Positions 46,054 to 54,821 of a stretch of DNA of 64,000 nt are shown piece by piece. The stretch comes from Streptomyces griseus. GTDB lineage: Bacteria; Actinomycetota; Actinomycetes; Streptomycetales; Streptomycetaceae. Position numbers and translations under genes: made by a program. Under the pieces are notes generated by a model. It was not told the origin of the DNA and did no database searches. It was given only the letters and a program-made list of their open reading frames with translations. The stretch lies in contig NZ_MDKB01000002.1 in assembly GCF_001715295.1 (NCBI RefSeq), forward strand, positions 754,475 to 818,474, written 5' to 3'. Positions within the stretch are counted from its first letter, which is position 1. Each line of letters opens with the position of its first letter.

Positions 46054-46069
46054 AGGGCCCCAGGGCCCA
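46054..46069. promoter_or_regulatory. Shared palindrome, site D (Flp operon)
   Basis: AGGGCCC-CA-GGGCCCA, one mismatch to the consensus, 139 bp upstream of the Flp pilin start. Extra half-sites AGGCCCA (46075-46081) and TGGGCCC (46092-46098) follow. Confidence 0.55.
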
Positions 46070-46154
46070 AAGGCAGGCCCAAAACGCACGGTGGGCCCGT
46101 ACTGCCGTTCCCGGCCCGGTCGGCGTCGTCGCGTCCGGGCCGGTCCTCCCCCGT

Positions 46155-47234
46155 TCAGCCATGGCGGCCTGTCCCCCTCGTCCCAGGTCCCGAGCCCGGC
46201 GCCGTGCCGAGCCAGCGGGCGATCGCTTCACTGCGGCTGCCGCTGTGGAGCTTGGTGAAGATCCTGTTGATGTGGTTCTTGACTGTCTTCTCGCTGATGA
46301 AGCAGGTGGCCGCGATCTGATGGTTGCTCATCCCGGACGCGATGAGATCCATGACCTCCGCCTCCCTCGCACTCAGGTCGTACTGCCGCCTGTCGGGAAC
46401 CGGCGGCCGGTTGCGGCCCCCGTCAGTCGAAGACTGTGCCATAACCGGTTGCATGTGCGAAAGGCCTTCCGGTCGGCCGGTCGCTCCCCCGCCGGTGGAC
46501 CCCGGAGGCGGAGCGGGGTGCGCAACGCCCGCCGGGGACTGGACCCGGTAGTCGTCCCCCTCCGGCCCGGTGCCGGCCGTCAGGGCCGTTCCCAGCCCCT
46601 CGGGGAGGTTCCTCGGCACCTGCCCCGGACCCTGGCGCATATGGGCAAGAAGGGCACTGGAGGCGGTGGCGGTGAAGGGGGCGCGACCACTCCTGGTGTC
46701 CCGTACGGCCTGCACCAGCTGGTCTGCCGTGAACTCGCCGTGGACCAGGTAGCCACCCGCGCCGAGGCGCAGCGCCTCGTGGACGATCTCGGTCTCGCGG
46801 CTGTACGTCAGCACCATCACAGGTGCAATCTGGACGAGGTGCGGCAAGGCGGAGATACCGTCCACGCCAGGCATCCGGACGTCCAGCAGGACCACGTCGG
46901 GCCGGTGGCGGACGGTCGCGTCGTAGGCCTCCCGGCCGTCCGCGGCCTCGGCCACGACCTCGATGTCGGCGCGACCGCTGAGCAGGACTCCGAGTCCCGC
47001 CCGGACGACGGGGTTGTCGTCGGCGACCACGACCCGCAGAGGGCCGGGGTCCGGCAGGTCGGGGGCGCCGGGGAAGGGGGGCAGGGCATCGACTGCCGGG
47101 GAGTGCTGCACGGCCGGGAAGCCGGGTGAACTGTGTTCCGCGCTGGGGGGGTCGGTGTGCGGGGAGGTGTGCTGGGAGACATGGGCCTGCGGTGTCCGGT
47201 TGCGGCCCGAAGCACGGGAGACATCGTCCGGCAT
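46155..47234 (-). CDS. LuxR-family response regulator of the Tad locus
   Basis: 359 residues from the ATG at 47234 (AGGAGG 7 nt upstream). A disordered N-terminus (1-65) leads to a receiver domain: Asp72/Asp73 and phospho-acceptor Asp118 (LLDVRMPG). The usual conserved Lys is replaced: the helix reads GGYLVHGEFT. A long Pro/Gly linker follows. The LuxR HTH (about 285-350) has LSAREAEVMDLIASGMSNHQIAATCFISEKTVKNHINRIF. It should control this locus. Confidence 0.85.
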   Translation of the reverse strand: MPDDVSRASGRNRTPQAHVSQHTSPHTDPPSAEHSSPGFPAVQHSPAVDALPPFPGAPDLPDPGPLRVVVADDNPVVRAGLGVLLSGRADIEVVAEAADGREAYDATVRHRPDVVLLDVRMPGVDGISALPHLVQIAPVMVLTYSRETEIVHEALRLGAGGYLVHGEFTADQLVQAVRDTRSGRAPFTATASSALLAHMRQGPGQVPRNLPEGLGTALTAGTGPEGDDYRVQSPAGVAHPAPPPGSTGGGATGRPEGLSHMQPVMAQSSTDGGRNRPPVPDRRQYDLSAREAEVMDLIASGMSNHQIAATCFISEKTVKNHINRIFTKLHSGSRSEAIARWLGTAPGSGPGTRGTGRHG

Positions 47235-47315
47235 TCTGCGACCTCCTCTCGGATGGGATGGGGACGGGTTTCGGAGCGGTTGTCGAGCGGGTCTCCTGCC
47301 GGTTCGACCGCCCGG

Positions 47316-48716
47316 TCAGGAAACGGGGTTCAGGCCCGGACTCGGCCCTTGGCCCTCCGGGCCCGGATACGGCCCCCTGTCCGAGCCCGGAGACGGCCCG
47401 GGCCGCGGTGCCCCCGGAGCCCTCATTCCCGGCGCCAGGGCGGCCAGGGGAAGCTCCAGCCGTACCTCGGTACCCTTGGCCGCCCTGCCCTTGCCGATGC
47501 GGATGCGGGCGCCGATCGAGGCCGCGCGTTCGACCATGCCGACGAGGCCGAAGTGGCCGGCCCGTCTGAGGTCGTCGAGGGTGGTGCCCGCGGGGAGGCC
47601 CTGGCCGTCGTCGTACACGCTGACGCGCAGGACGTCGCCCTTGATGCCGGCCAGGACGACGAGGTAGGTGGGGTGGGCGTGCCGGTGGGCGTTCTCCATC
47701 GCCTCGGAGGCGACGGTGAGCAACTGCCGGGCGACGACCTGCGGGACCGGGGGGACGGGGGCGTCGCCGAGGGTGCGGAACACGGTGTCCATGCCGTGGC
47801 GGCGGGTGAAGTCCTCGGCCCGGGCACGGAGTTCCCCGACGATGTCGACCCCACCGTCCAGGCCTGATTCGCGGCGCAGGTCGGCGAGGAGTTCGCGGGA
47901 CTCGGCGGCGGCCCGCCGGGCCGAGCGGGCCACCAGCTCGGCCTGGTGTTTGACGGTGAGCGGGTCCATGCGGTCGGCGGAGTGGGCCAGGCCGTCGGCG
48001 GCGAGGGCCAGGCCGTGGAGCGTCTTGGCGACGGAGTCGTGCATCTCGCGGGCCAGCCGGGCGCGTTCGTCCTCGACGGCCACGCTGACGGCGAGCCGGG
48101 CCCGGGTCTCGGTGAGTGCCTGGCTGGCCGAGCCGACGCGGAGCATCAGGTTGCGCAGGGCGACGCCGACCGCCCCTGCGAGGACGCAGAAGCCGGGCAG
48201 GAGCAGGACCGAGGCCAGGCCGCCGGTCCGCAGCTGTCCCTCGGCGGCGTAGGCGGCGGCCAGGATGAGGCTCTGCAGGCCGGCGAAGACGCCCGCCGCC
48301 CGCCAGCCGTAGAGCAGTCCGGCCAGGAGCGGGGTGCAGACGACGGCGTAACCGAGGGACGACTCCGGGGTGGCGGTGAAGAGGAGCAGGGCACCGAACC
48401 CCGTGTCGGCGCCGAGCAGCAGCGGGTGGCGGACCAGGAGCGGGCCGAAGCGTTCCCAGTCGCGGTGGAGGGCGTACGAGGCGACGACCGTCACCAGGAC
48501 GGCGGAGGCGACGAGCCAGCTCGCGAGGCCGGGGGCGGTGTTGGCGAGGGCCTGCGGGGTACCGATGGCGATCATGGCGAGCCGGAAGAGGAACACCTGG
48601 CGGGCCAGTGCCGAGAGGGCGTTGACCTGGATGGAGACGGTCGGCGCCGGTCCGGTGGGCGTGGACAGGGCGGCGTGCCGTGATTCCTCGGCTTCCGGGT
48701 GCAGGGAGATCGTCAT
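47316..48716 (-). CDS. Membrane sensor histidine kinase (HisKA_3)
   Basis: 466 residues. Six or so hydrophobic segments (about 38-190) precede a dimerisation/phosphoacceptor helix with His226 in ARLAREMHDSVAKTLHG. The HATPase domain has ENAHRHAHPT and VYDDGQGLP, a degenerate N/G1 box, and a Pro/Gly-rich tail. This NarL-type kinase is encoded right before the response regulator (81 bp) and after TadC, so the pair is part of the Tad operon. Confidence 0.85.
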   Translation of the reverse strand: MTISLHPEAEESRHAALSTPTGPAPTVSIQVNALSALARQVFLFRLAMIAIGTPQALANTAPGLASWLVASAVLVTVVASYALHRDWERFGPLLVRHPLLLGADTGFGALLLFTATPESSLGYAVVCTPLLAGLLYGWRAAGVFAGLQSLILAAAYAAEGQLRTGGLASVLLLPGFCVLAGAVGVALRNLMLRVGSASQALTETRARLAVSVAVEDERARLAREMHDSVAKTLHGLALAADGLAHSADRMDPLTVKHQAELVARSARRAAAESRELLADLRRESGLDGGVDIVGELRARAEDFTRRHGMDTVFRTLGDAPVPPVPQVVARQLLTVASEAMENAHRHAHPTYLVVLAGIKGDVLRVSVYDDGQGLPAGTTLDDLRRAGHFGLVGMVERAASIGARIRIGKGRAAKGTEVRLELPLAALAPGMRAPGAPRPGPSPGSDRGPYPGPEGQGPSPGLNPVS

Positions 48717-48726
48717 CGGTGGCCGC

Positions 48727-49614
48727 TCACTCCCCTGTGAGGGATCCGAGGCTGGTGTCGGATCCGAGCAGCATGGCGGCCCCCATGAGGATCATGGTGG
48801 CGGGGATCATGAAGGTGGTGACCATCAGGGTGGCCTTCGGGACCGCCTTGGCGGCCTTGCGCCGGGCGTTCTGCGCGTCGGTGCGGCGCATGTCGTTGGC
48901 GATGGCGATGAGGGTGTCGACGATCGGCGCGCCGAGCTCCTCCCCCTGCTGAAGGGCGGTGACGAACATGGCGACCTGCTCGGAGTCGTTGCGCCGGCGC
49001 AGTTCGTCGAAGGCCTGGCGGCGGCTCACGCCCATGTCCATCTGGCGCAGGGTGATGCGCAGTTCGTCGGACCAGGGGCCCTGGTACTTCTCGGCGACCC
49101 GGTCGAGGGCCTGGCGGAAGCCGAGGCCCGCCGAGACGACGACGGCGAGGACGTCGAGGAAGTCGGGAAGGGTGCGGTCGATGTCGTCCCGCCGCTTGCG
49201 GACGGCGGCCCAGATGCCCACCTCGCCCCAGAACAGGCCGAAGGCGACCATGAACAGCGCCATGAAGATCTTGCCGCTGCTGAGCATCGCGAAGGCGGCG
49301 AAGCCTCCGAGGGCGCTGTAGACGGCGCGGCGGGCGGCGTAGCGGTCGATCGTCAGGCCGCCGGGGTTGCCGGCCATGTCGATCTTGCGGCGCTTCTCGT
49401 TGACCTTCTTGGGCCCCATGAGGCGCAGGACGAGGGGGGCCCAGCGCATGCCGAGCCGGTCGATGCCGGAGCCGACCGCGGTGGTGCGGGTCGAGCCCAC
49501 TTCGAGGGCGAGCGCGAGGTCGCCGGGGAGGGTGGCCTCGGCGCGGTACATCCGGACGCCCTTGAAGACGCCGAGCACGCTGAGGCCGACGACGAGAGCG
49601 AGCAGCAGTTCCAT
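48727..49614 (-). CDS. tadC: Type II secretion F-domain protein TadC
   Basis: 295 residues. Transmembrane helices at the N-terminus and near 95-130 and the C-terminus frame a cytoplasmic GspF-like domain with LPDFLDVLAVVVSAGLGFRQALDRV and VTALQQGEELGAPIVDTLIAIANDMR. With TadB it forms the inner membrane platform that the ATPase drives. It starts 13 bp after the TadB stop. Confidence 0.88.
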   Translation of the reverse strand: MELLLALVVGLSVLGVFKGVRMYRAEATLPGDLALALEVGSTRTTAVGSGIDRLGMRWAPLVLRLMGPKKVNEKRRKIDMAGNPGGLTIDRYAARRAVYSALGGFAAFAMLSSGKIFMALFMVAFGLFWGEVGIWAAVRKRRDDIDRTLPDFLDVLAVVVSAGLGFRQALDRVAEKYQGPWSDELRITLRQMDMGVSRRQAFDELRRRNDSEQVAMFVTALQQGEELGAPIVDTLIAIANDMRRTDAQNARRKAAKAVPKATLMVTTFMIPATMILMGAAMLLGSDTSLGSLTGE

Positions 49615-49627
49615 TCCGGTCCCCTCC

Positions 49628-50563
49628 TCAGATATCGATCTTGGAAATGCGGCGGATGGCGACGAAGCCGAGGGCGTAGAGGCCGAGCGAGACGATGACG
49701 GCGATCTGGCCGGCGACCGATCCCGTCATACGGTCGAGTGCTCCGGGGAGGATCGAGTTGACGAGGAGCATCGCGCCGATGCCGATGGCCGGGACGGCGT
49801 AGGCGGTGGTGTTGACCTGCGAGAGCTGGGTGCGGACCTCGCGCCGGGTCTCCTTGCGCTCCTCCAGGGTGACGGTGAGGTTGCGCAGGGAGGAGACGAC
49901 CTGGCCGCCGGCCCGGTTGGAGAGGATCAGGGTGGAGACGAGGACGACGAGTTCACGTGAGGGCAGGCGCTCGGCGAGTTCGTCGAGGGCGTCGTCGAGG
50001 GTGCGGCCGACGGCGAGCTGGTCGGCGACGACACGGAGTTCGTCCCCGGCGGGTGCGTCGAGTTCGTCGGCGGCCATGGCGATGGAGGTGCGCAGGGAGA
50101 GTCCGGCCTGGGTGGCGTTGGCCAGGACCCGGGAGATCTCGGGGAGCTGGCCGATGAACGCTTCGGTGCGCTTGGTGCGGTGCCAGTTGAGGAAGGTGTT
50201 CGCGCTCCAGATACCGATGATCGCGGCGAGCGGCCCGAAGAAGGAGGCGAGGACGGAGGCGGCGATCAGCCAGAGGGCCGCCACCGAGCACACGACGTAG
50301 AAGAAGTACTCGCCCGGAGTGAGGTCGAGGCCGGTGGCCGCGAGTTTCAGCTCGATCCTCTTGCCCAGCTTCGTACGGCGCAGCCGGCGGTCCAGGGCCC
50401 GGAAGCGGCGCTGGGGGCCCATGTCGATCTGCCCCGTCGAGGAGAGCCGGTCGACGAGCGCTTCGCGCTGGGCCTTGCCCGAGGTGTAGGAGTGCAGGCC
50501 CATGACGCCGAGTACGCAGCACAGCAGCGTGACGCCGATGGTGAGCGGTGCGAGGTTGTCCAT
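49628..50563 (-). CDS. tadB: Type II secretion F-domain protein TadB
   Basis: 311 residues. An N-terminal helix and a pair near 85-125 precede the GspF-like domain: EISRVLANATQAGLSLRTSIAMAADEL and LVSTLILSNRAGGQVVSSLRNLTVTLEERKETRREVRTQ, then C-terminal helices. Platform partner of TadC. The gene begins 10 bp after the CpaF ATPase stop. Confidence 0.88.
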   Translation of the reverse strand: MDNLAPLTIGVTLLCCVLGVMGLHSYTSGKAQREALVDRLSSTGQIDMGPQRRFRALDRRLRRTKLGKRIELKLAATGLDLTPGEYFFYVVCSVAALWLIAASVLASFFGPLAAIIGIWSANTFLNWHRTKRTEAFIGQLPEISRVLANATQAGLSLRTSIAMAADELDAPAGDELRVVADQLAVGRTLDDALDELAERLPSRELVVLVSTLILSNRAGGQVVSSLRNLTVTLEERKETRREVRTQLSQVNTTAYAVPAIGIGAMLLVNSILPGALDRMTGSVAGQIAVIVSLGLYALGFVAIRRISKIDI

Positions 50564-50573
50564 GGCGGGGTAC

Positions 50574-51911
50574 CTATCTGGCCTCTCGGGTGGCGAGGTG
50601 TTCGTCCGACGGGGCGACCCCGAAGGCCTGGGGGATCGGCTGTCCGGCCATGTAGAGCCGGTCGGCGATCCGGCGCGGGAGCGGGAGTGCCTGGAACTCG
50701 CCGTGGACCACCCCGTCGGTGGACATCGGCCGGGCGGCGAACCGCGCCACCGTGACGATCCGGTAGGGGTCGCGGCCGTGCGAGTCGAGCACCGCGATCT
50801 CGGTGACCTTCCTGGTGCCGTCGGCGTGCCGGGTCAGCTGGACGATCACGTCGACCGCGCTGTTGATCTGGTCGTGCAGCGCCTCGAAGGGGATCTTGAT
50901 CTCGGACATGGAGGCGAGGGTCTGGAGACGCATCAGGGCGTCCTCCGCGCTGTTGGCGTGGACCGTGGCCAGCGAGCCGTCGTGGCCGGTGGACATCGCC
51001 TGGAGCATGTCGAGCGACTCGCCGCCGCGGACCTCACCGACGACGATGCGGTCGGGGCGCATGCGCAGGGAGTTGCGCACCAGGTCGCGGATGGTGACCT
51101 GGCCCTTGCCCTCGACGTTGGCCGGGCGGGTCTCCAGCCGGATCACATGGTTCTGCTGGAGCTGGAGCTCGGCCGAGTCCTCGATGGTCACGATGCGTTC
51201 GCCCTCGGGGATGAGCCCGGAGAGCGCGTTGAGGAGCGTGGTCTTGCCCGTGCCGGTGGCCCCGGAGACGATCACGTTGAACCTGGCCTGGACGAGGCCG
51301 GCGAGGAGCAGCAGCATCTGCTGGTCCAACGAGCCGAAGCCGATCATCTCCTGGAGCGAGAAGGACCGGGGGAAGCGCCGGATGGTCAGGGTCGCGCCGG
51401 TGAGCGAGAGCGGCGGGATGATCACGTTGACGCGCTCGCCGCTGGGCAGGCGGGCGTCGACCATCGGGTTGGCCTCGTCCACCCGCCGGTTGACCGTGGA
51501 GACGATGCGCTCGATGGTCTGCATGAGCTGCTCGTGGCTGGCGAAGCGCATCGGGAGCTGTTCGACCCGGCCCGCGCGCTCCACGAAGATCTGGTCGGGG
51601 CCGTTGACCATGATCTCCGTGATCGAGGCGTCCTCCAGGAGCGGTTCGAGGACACCCAGGCCCAGTGCCTCGTCGACGACCCGGCGGATGAGCTGGGAGC
51701 GTTCGACGGTGGAGAGGACCGGGCCCTCCCGGCTGATGATGTGGCCCAGGACGCGTTCCAGCCGGGCCCGGCGGTCGGCGGCGGCCAGCGAGGACATCTC
51801 CGCGAGGTCGATCTCCTCGAGGAGCTTCGCCCGGTACGTGGCGACCAGGTGGCCGTCCTCCCGTCCCCCTCCGCGTTCCTCGGGGGCGGTGATGCGTGCC
51901 CGCAGGCTCAT
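50574..51911 (-). CDS. tadA: Pilus assembly/secretion ATPase TadA/CpaF
   Basis: 445 residues from the ATG at 51911 (GAGGAG 8 nt upstream). Walker A GATGTGKT at 217-224, an Asp box near EDSAELQL, Walker B in IVVGEVRGGESLDM, and a His box in GSLATVHANSAEDAL mark the VirB11/CpaF secretion ATPases. It powers pilin polymerisation. Length normal for CpaF. Confidence 0.93.
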   Translation of the reverse strand: MSLRARITAPEERGGGREDGHLVATYRAKLLEEIDLAEMSSLAAADRRARLERVLGHIISREGPVLSTVERSQLIRRVVDEALGLGVLEPLLEDASITEIMVNGPDQIFVERAGRVEQLPMRFASHEQLMQTIERIVSTVNRRVDEANPMVDARLPSGERVNVIIPPLSLTGATLTIRRFPRSFSLQEMIGFGSLDQQMLLLLAGLVQARFNVIVSGATGTGKTTLLNALSGLIPEGERIVTIEDSAELQLQQNHVIRLETRPANVEGKGQVTIRDLVRNSLRMRPDRIVVGEVRGGESLDMLQAMSTGHDGSLATVHANSAEDALMRLQTLASMSEIKIPFEALHDQINSAVDVIVQLTRHADGTRKVTEIAVLDSHGRDPYRIVTVARFAARPMSTDGVVHGEFQALPLPRRIADRLYMAGQPIPQAFGVAPSDEHLATREAR

Positions 51912-51942
51912 GGGTGGTACTCCTCGGATGCGATGGGTGTAC

Positions 51943-52335
51943 TCAGTCGCGGGGCATGGTGGCGGACTTCTCCACGGTCCGGTCACCGAGCAGGCCGAGC
52001 AGGACGTCCGGGATCTCCACGGTGACCCTCACCGTGACCGTGTCGCCGCCCGTCGGCGGGGAGATCCGCGCGCGGTCGGCCACCCAGCCGGTCATCGACG
52101 CCTTGCCGACGCGGTCGTACGACCCGGACAGCTCGTCCTGCGAGGCGGTGCGGGCGGCCGCCCGGGCGCCGGTGCCCGCCTGCTGGGCGGTGTAGGCGAC
52201 CAGTCCCAGCTGAAGGCCGGCGAGGCCGATGAGGATGAGCACGGGCAGGAAGCCGAGGTACTCGAGGGCTGTCGAGCCGCGGTCCCGGTCCCGCCCCGCC
52301 TCGGGCCCGGCCGCGCGGAGGATGCGTACGGCCAT
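51943..52335 (-). CDS. TadE-like pseudopilin
   Basis: 130 residues. RDRGSTALEYLGFLPVLILIGLAGLQLGLV near residue 18 combines a prepilin-like G|STALEY site (Glu at +5) with the TadE helix; QAGTGARAAARTAS follows, then a small beta domain with VTVRVTVEIPDVLLG. TadE proteins are minor pilins cut by the same peptidase. Coupled within the operon. Confidence 0.83.
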   Translation of the reverse strand: MAVRILRAAGPEAGRDRDRGSTALEYLGFLPVLILIGLAGLQLGLVAYTAQQAGTGARAAARTASQDELSGSYDRVGKASMTGWVADRARISPPTGGDTVTVRVTVEIPDVLLGLLGDRTVEKSATMPRD

Positions 52336-52341
52336 GACGCG

Positions 52342-52755
52342 TCACTTCCCTTCCGCGGCCGCGCCGGCCGTCGCGTCGACGTCGATGGGGAGGCTGGCGA
52401 AGCCGGGGAACAGGACGGGGGCCTTCAGGGTGAGGCTGACCTCGACCATGTCGCCCCGCTCGGCTCCGCACCGTCTGATCACGGCAGGCCCGTCCCAGGC
52501 CCCCGGGAGCCGTTCGTGCACGGCGGCCTCGCATCTGCTCCGCCGGTCCCAGGCGCCCGCCGCGACCGCCTTGCGTACGCCTTCGTCCGCCGCGCCGCTC
52601 GCCAGGGTGAAGGTGTAACCCACCAGGACCGCCTGCCAGAGCAGCACCAGCGTCACCAGGATGATCGGCACCATCCCGGTGAACTCGACGATCAGCTGTC
52701 CCCGGTCGCTCCTCAGACGCGCCCGTATCCGGTCCGGTGCACCCGTGGTCCGCAT
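52342..52755 (-). CDS. TadE/TadF-like pseudopilin
   Basis: 137 residues from the ATG at 52755. SDRGQLIVEFTGMVPIILVTLVLLWQAVLVGYTFTLASGAADEGVRKA carries a G|QLIVEF prepilin-like site and the TadE helix. The outer part has a Cys pair (C85-ish, C107-ish) and ends in a short beta domain. It lies 5 bp after the CpaE-like gene. Confidence 0.82.
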   Translation of the reverse strand: MRTTGAPDRIRARLRSDRGQLIVEFTGMVPIILVTLVLLWQAVLVGYTFTLASGAADEGVRKAVAAGAWDRRSRCEAAVHERLPGAWDGPAVIRRCGAERGDMVEVSLTLKAPVLFPGFASLPIDVDATAGAAAEGK

Positions 52756-52760
52756 CGCTG

Positions 52761-54029
52761 TCAGCCTCCCCCGCCGCTCGTACCGCCCTTGCGCCGGCGG
52801 CCCCCGATGGATCCCCTGTCGCCGCGCAGTATCCCGCCGCGCGCCTCCGCTCCCTGGGAAGGCTTCACGAGTCCGAGCTCTCCCGCCAGGGCCCACAGGG
52901 CCTGTTTCACGGTGGAGCGTGGGTCCAGCTCGTGCATCCGCCCGGCGTCGACCGCGCCCTGGAGTTCCTTGAAGTTCGCGGGGACGGCGGTTCCCGCCAT
53001 GCGGGTCCCGGTGATCCGCTGGATCAGCGGGGGCTGGATCTCCGTACTGCGGTTGAAGCGGTTGACGAGGGTGACCGTCTCCTCCGCCTTGCGGATCTGC
53101 AGCCGGTCCCACATCCGGACGATGCGCTTGGCGCCCCTTACCGCGACCACGTCCGGGGTGGTCACCAGGACCGCGGTGTCGGCCATCTCGATCGCGGCGG
53201 CGTTGGCGCCGTTCATCTGGCTTCCGCAGTCGATGACGACGATCTCGTAGCGCGAGCGCAGGGCGCTCACGATCTGGCGGGCCGAACGGTCGCTGACCTC
53301 TTCGCCGCGTTCGCCCTCGCCGGGTGCCAGCAGCAGCGCCAGGCCCGTGTCGTGCGAGAAGACGGCGTCGGACAGGACGCGCGGCGAGATGTCGGTGATG
53401 GCCGCCAGGTCCACGACGGAACGCCGGAACTGCACGTCGAGGTAGGCGGCGATGTCTCCGGTCTGCAGGTCCAGGTCGACGAGTGCGGCCGCGTACCCCG
53501 AGGCCTGCGCGGCGAGGGCCAGCTGCACGGCGGTGAGGGTCGCACCCACTCCGCCCTTGGCGCCCGTGACGGTGACGACGGTGCCGCCGGGCCCGGTGAA
53601 CACGTCGCTGCCCGCCCCCAGATGGCGCCGTACACCGGTGGACCACTGCGCGGCGGCCTGCACCCGGTTGGCGAGTTCCTCGTAGCTGAGGGGGAGGGTG
53701 GCCAGACCCCGGGCCCCCGCGTCCATGGCCGCGGCGAAGAGTCCGGGACTCGCGTCCGCGGTGATCAGCACGACGCCCACGGCGGGGAAGCGCAGGGAGA
53801 CCTCCCGGATCAGTTCCAGGGCGGGCACCGGCCCGATGCGCTCGTGCACCAGCACGACCTCGGGCAGTTCCTCGATGGACTCGCCGGCCAGCCGGGCGAG
53901 GGTGTCGATGAGCTGCGTCGAGTCGCCGACCGGAGCCGCCGGCTCCGCCTCGGGGAGCTGGCTGAGCAGGGTGGTGACGGACCTGGCCGCGTCGGCGTCA
54001 CCGACGGCCGGGAGGATTCTGGTGGTCAT
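52761..54029 (-). CDS. cpaE: CpaE/TadZ-like ParA-type ATPase
   Basis: 422 residues from the ATG at 54029 (GAGG upstream); an upstream in-frame ATG lacks support. A receiver-like N-terminus (about 30-130, VVLITADASPGLFAAAMDAGARG) leads to a MinD/ParA ATPase with deviant Walker A VTGAKGGVGATL and VVIDCGSQMNGANAAAIEMAD. TadZ/CpaE proteins localise the pilus apparatus. The C-terminal tail is Arg/Gly-rich. Confidence 0.88.
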   Translation of the reverse strand: MTTRILPAVGDADAARSVTTLLSQLPEAEPAAPVGDSTQLIDTLARLAGESIEELPEVVLVHERIGPVPALELIREVSLRFPAVGVVLITADASPGLFAAAMDAGARGLATLPLSYEELANRVQAAAQWSTGVRRHLGAGSDVFTGPGGTVVTVTGAKGGVGATLTAVQLALAAQASGYAAALVDLDLQTGDIAAYLDVQFRRSVVDLAAITDISPRVLSDAVFSHDTGLALLLAPGEGERGEEVSDRSARQIVSALRSRYEIVVIDCGSQMNGANAAAIEMADTAVLVTTPDVVAVRGAKRIVRMWDRLQIRKAEETVTLVNRFNRSTEIQPPLIQRITGTRMAGTAVPANFKELQGAVDAGRMHELDPRSTVKQALWALAGELGLVKPSQGAEARGGILRGDRGSIGGRRRKGGTSGGGG

Positions 54030-54036
54030 CCCATCC

Positions 54037-54741
54037 TCACTTGTCCTTGTCGAGCGTGTAGGTGCGGTCGCCCGGGCGGATGGTGCCGTCACTGCCCGGC
54101 GCGATGAGTGCGAGACGTACGTGCAGGGCGAAGGACTCGGCGTAGGCCACGCGCTGGGTGTCCAGCGTGTTGAGCGCGAAGGTGATCGGCACGGCCTCGG
54201 TCGCCTGGTTCCTGTCGGTCCTGCGCGGCTCCAGCGGAGTCAGCTCGCCGACGTCGAGCACCTTGGCGTTGGAGACGATGACCTTGGACTGGGCCGCCTC
54301 GCCGTCCCGCTCGCCCTCGAAGGTGGCGTAGATGTTCACCTTGTCGTTCGGCCGGATCTTGCCCGCCACACCGGTCGCGGCGTCGATCATGATGGCGATC
54401 TCCTGCTCGCCGGGCTTTAGTTCGGGGCTCCTCGCCATCATGTCGGACTGCATGAGGGAGCCGGCCTTGAGCTCGGTGACGGCGATCTTGCCGTTGACCT
54501 CGTCCAGATCCGTGACGGCGTTGTCCGACAGCCAGCGTTTGGGCATCGACACCTTCTCGAACTGTGCGGCGGACAGGTCCGAGTAAGGCGACACGTTCTG
54601 CTTGAGCCGGTAGGCGGAGACCTCGGGCCCGACCTTGGAGTTGACGTCGCTGATCACCGAGAGCACCCCGGCGAAGGCACCGAAGGCGCACAGGACCGAC
54701 AGGAGCAGGAGTATCACGCCGCGGCGCTGGCGGGAGTTCAT
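54037..54741 (-). CDS. cpaB: Flp pilus assembly protein CpaB (SAF domain)
   Basis: 234 residues. One N-terminal helix (about 9-30), then a SAF-like region around VSMPKRWLSDNAVTDLDEVNGKIAVTELKAGSLM and the RcpC/CpaB domain with AIMIDAATGVAGKIRPNDKVNIYATFEG. It sits outside the membrane and supports pilus export. It starts 80 bp after the zinc-ribbon gene stop. Confidence 0.87.
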   Translation of the reverse strand: MNSRQRRGVILLLLSVLCAFGAFAGVLSVISDVNSKVGPEVSAYRLKQNVSPYSDLSAAQFEKVSMPKRWLSDNAVTDLDEVNGKIAVTELKAGSLMQSDMMARSPELKPGEQEIAIMIDAATGVAGKIRPNDKVNIYATFEGERDGEAAQSKVIVSNAKVLDVGELTPLEPRRTDRNQATEAVPITFALNTLDTQRVAYAESFALHVRLALIAPGSDGTIRPGDRTYTLDKDK

Positions 54742-54821
54742 GGCCGGACAACCTCGTTCGAATCGGATGGGTGGGCGGCGGACGGAGGGGGTGTGCGGGT
54801 CTGGACGGCGGCCCTCGGGCG

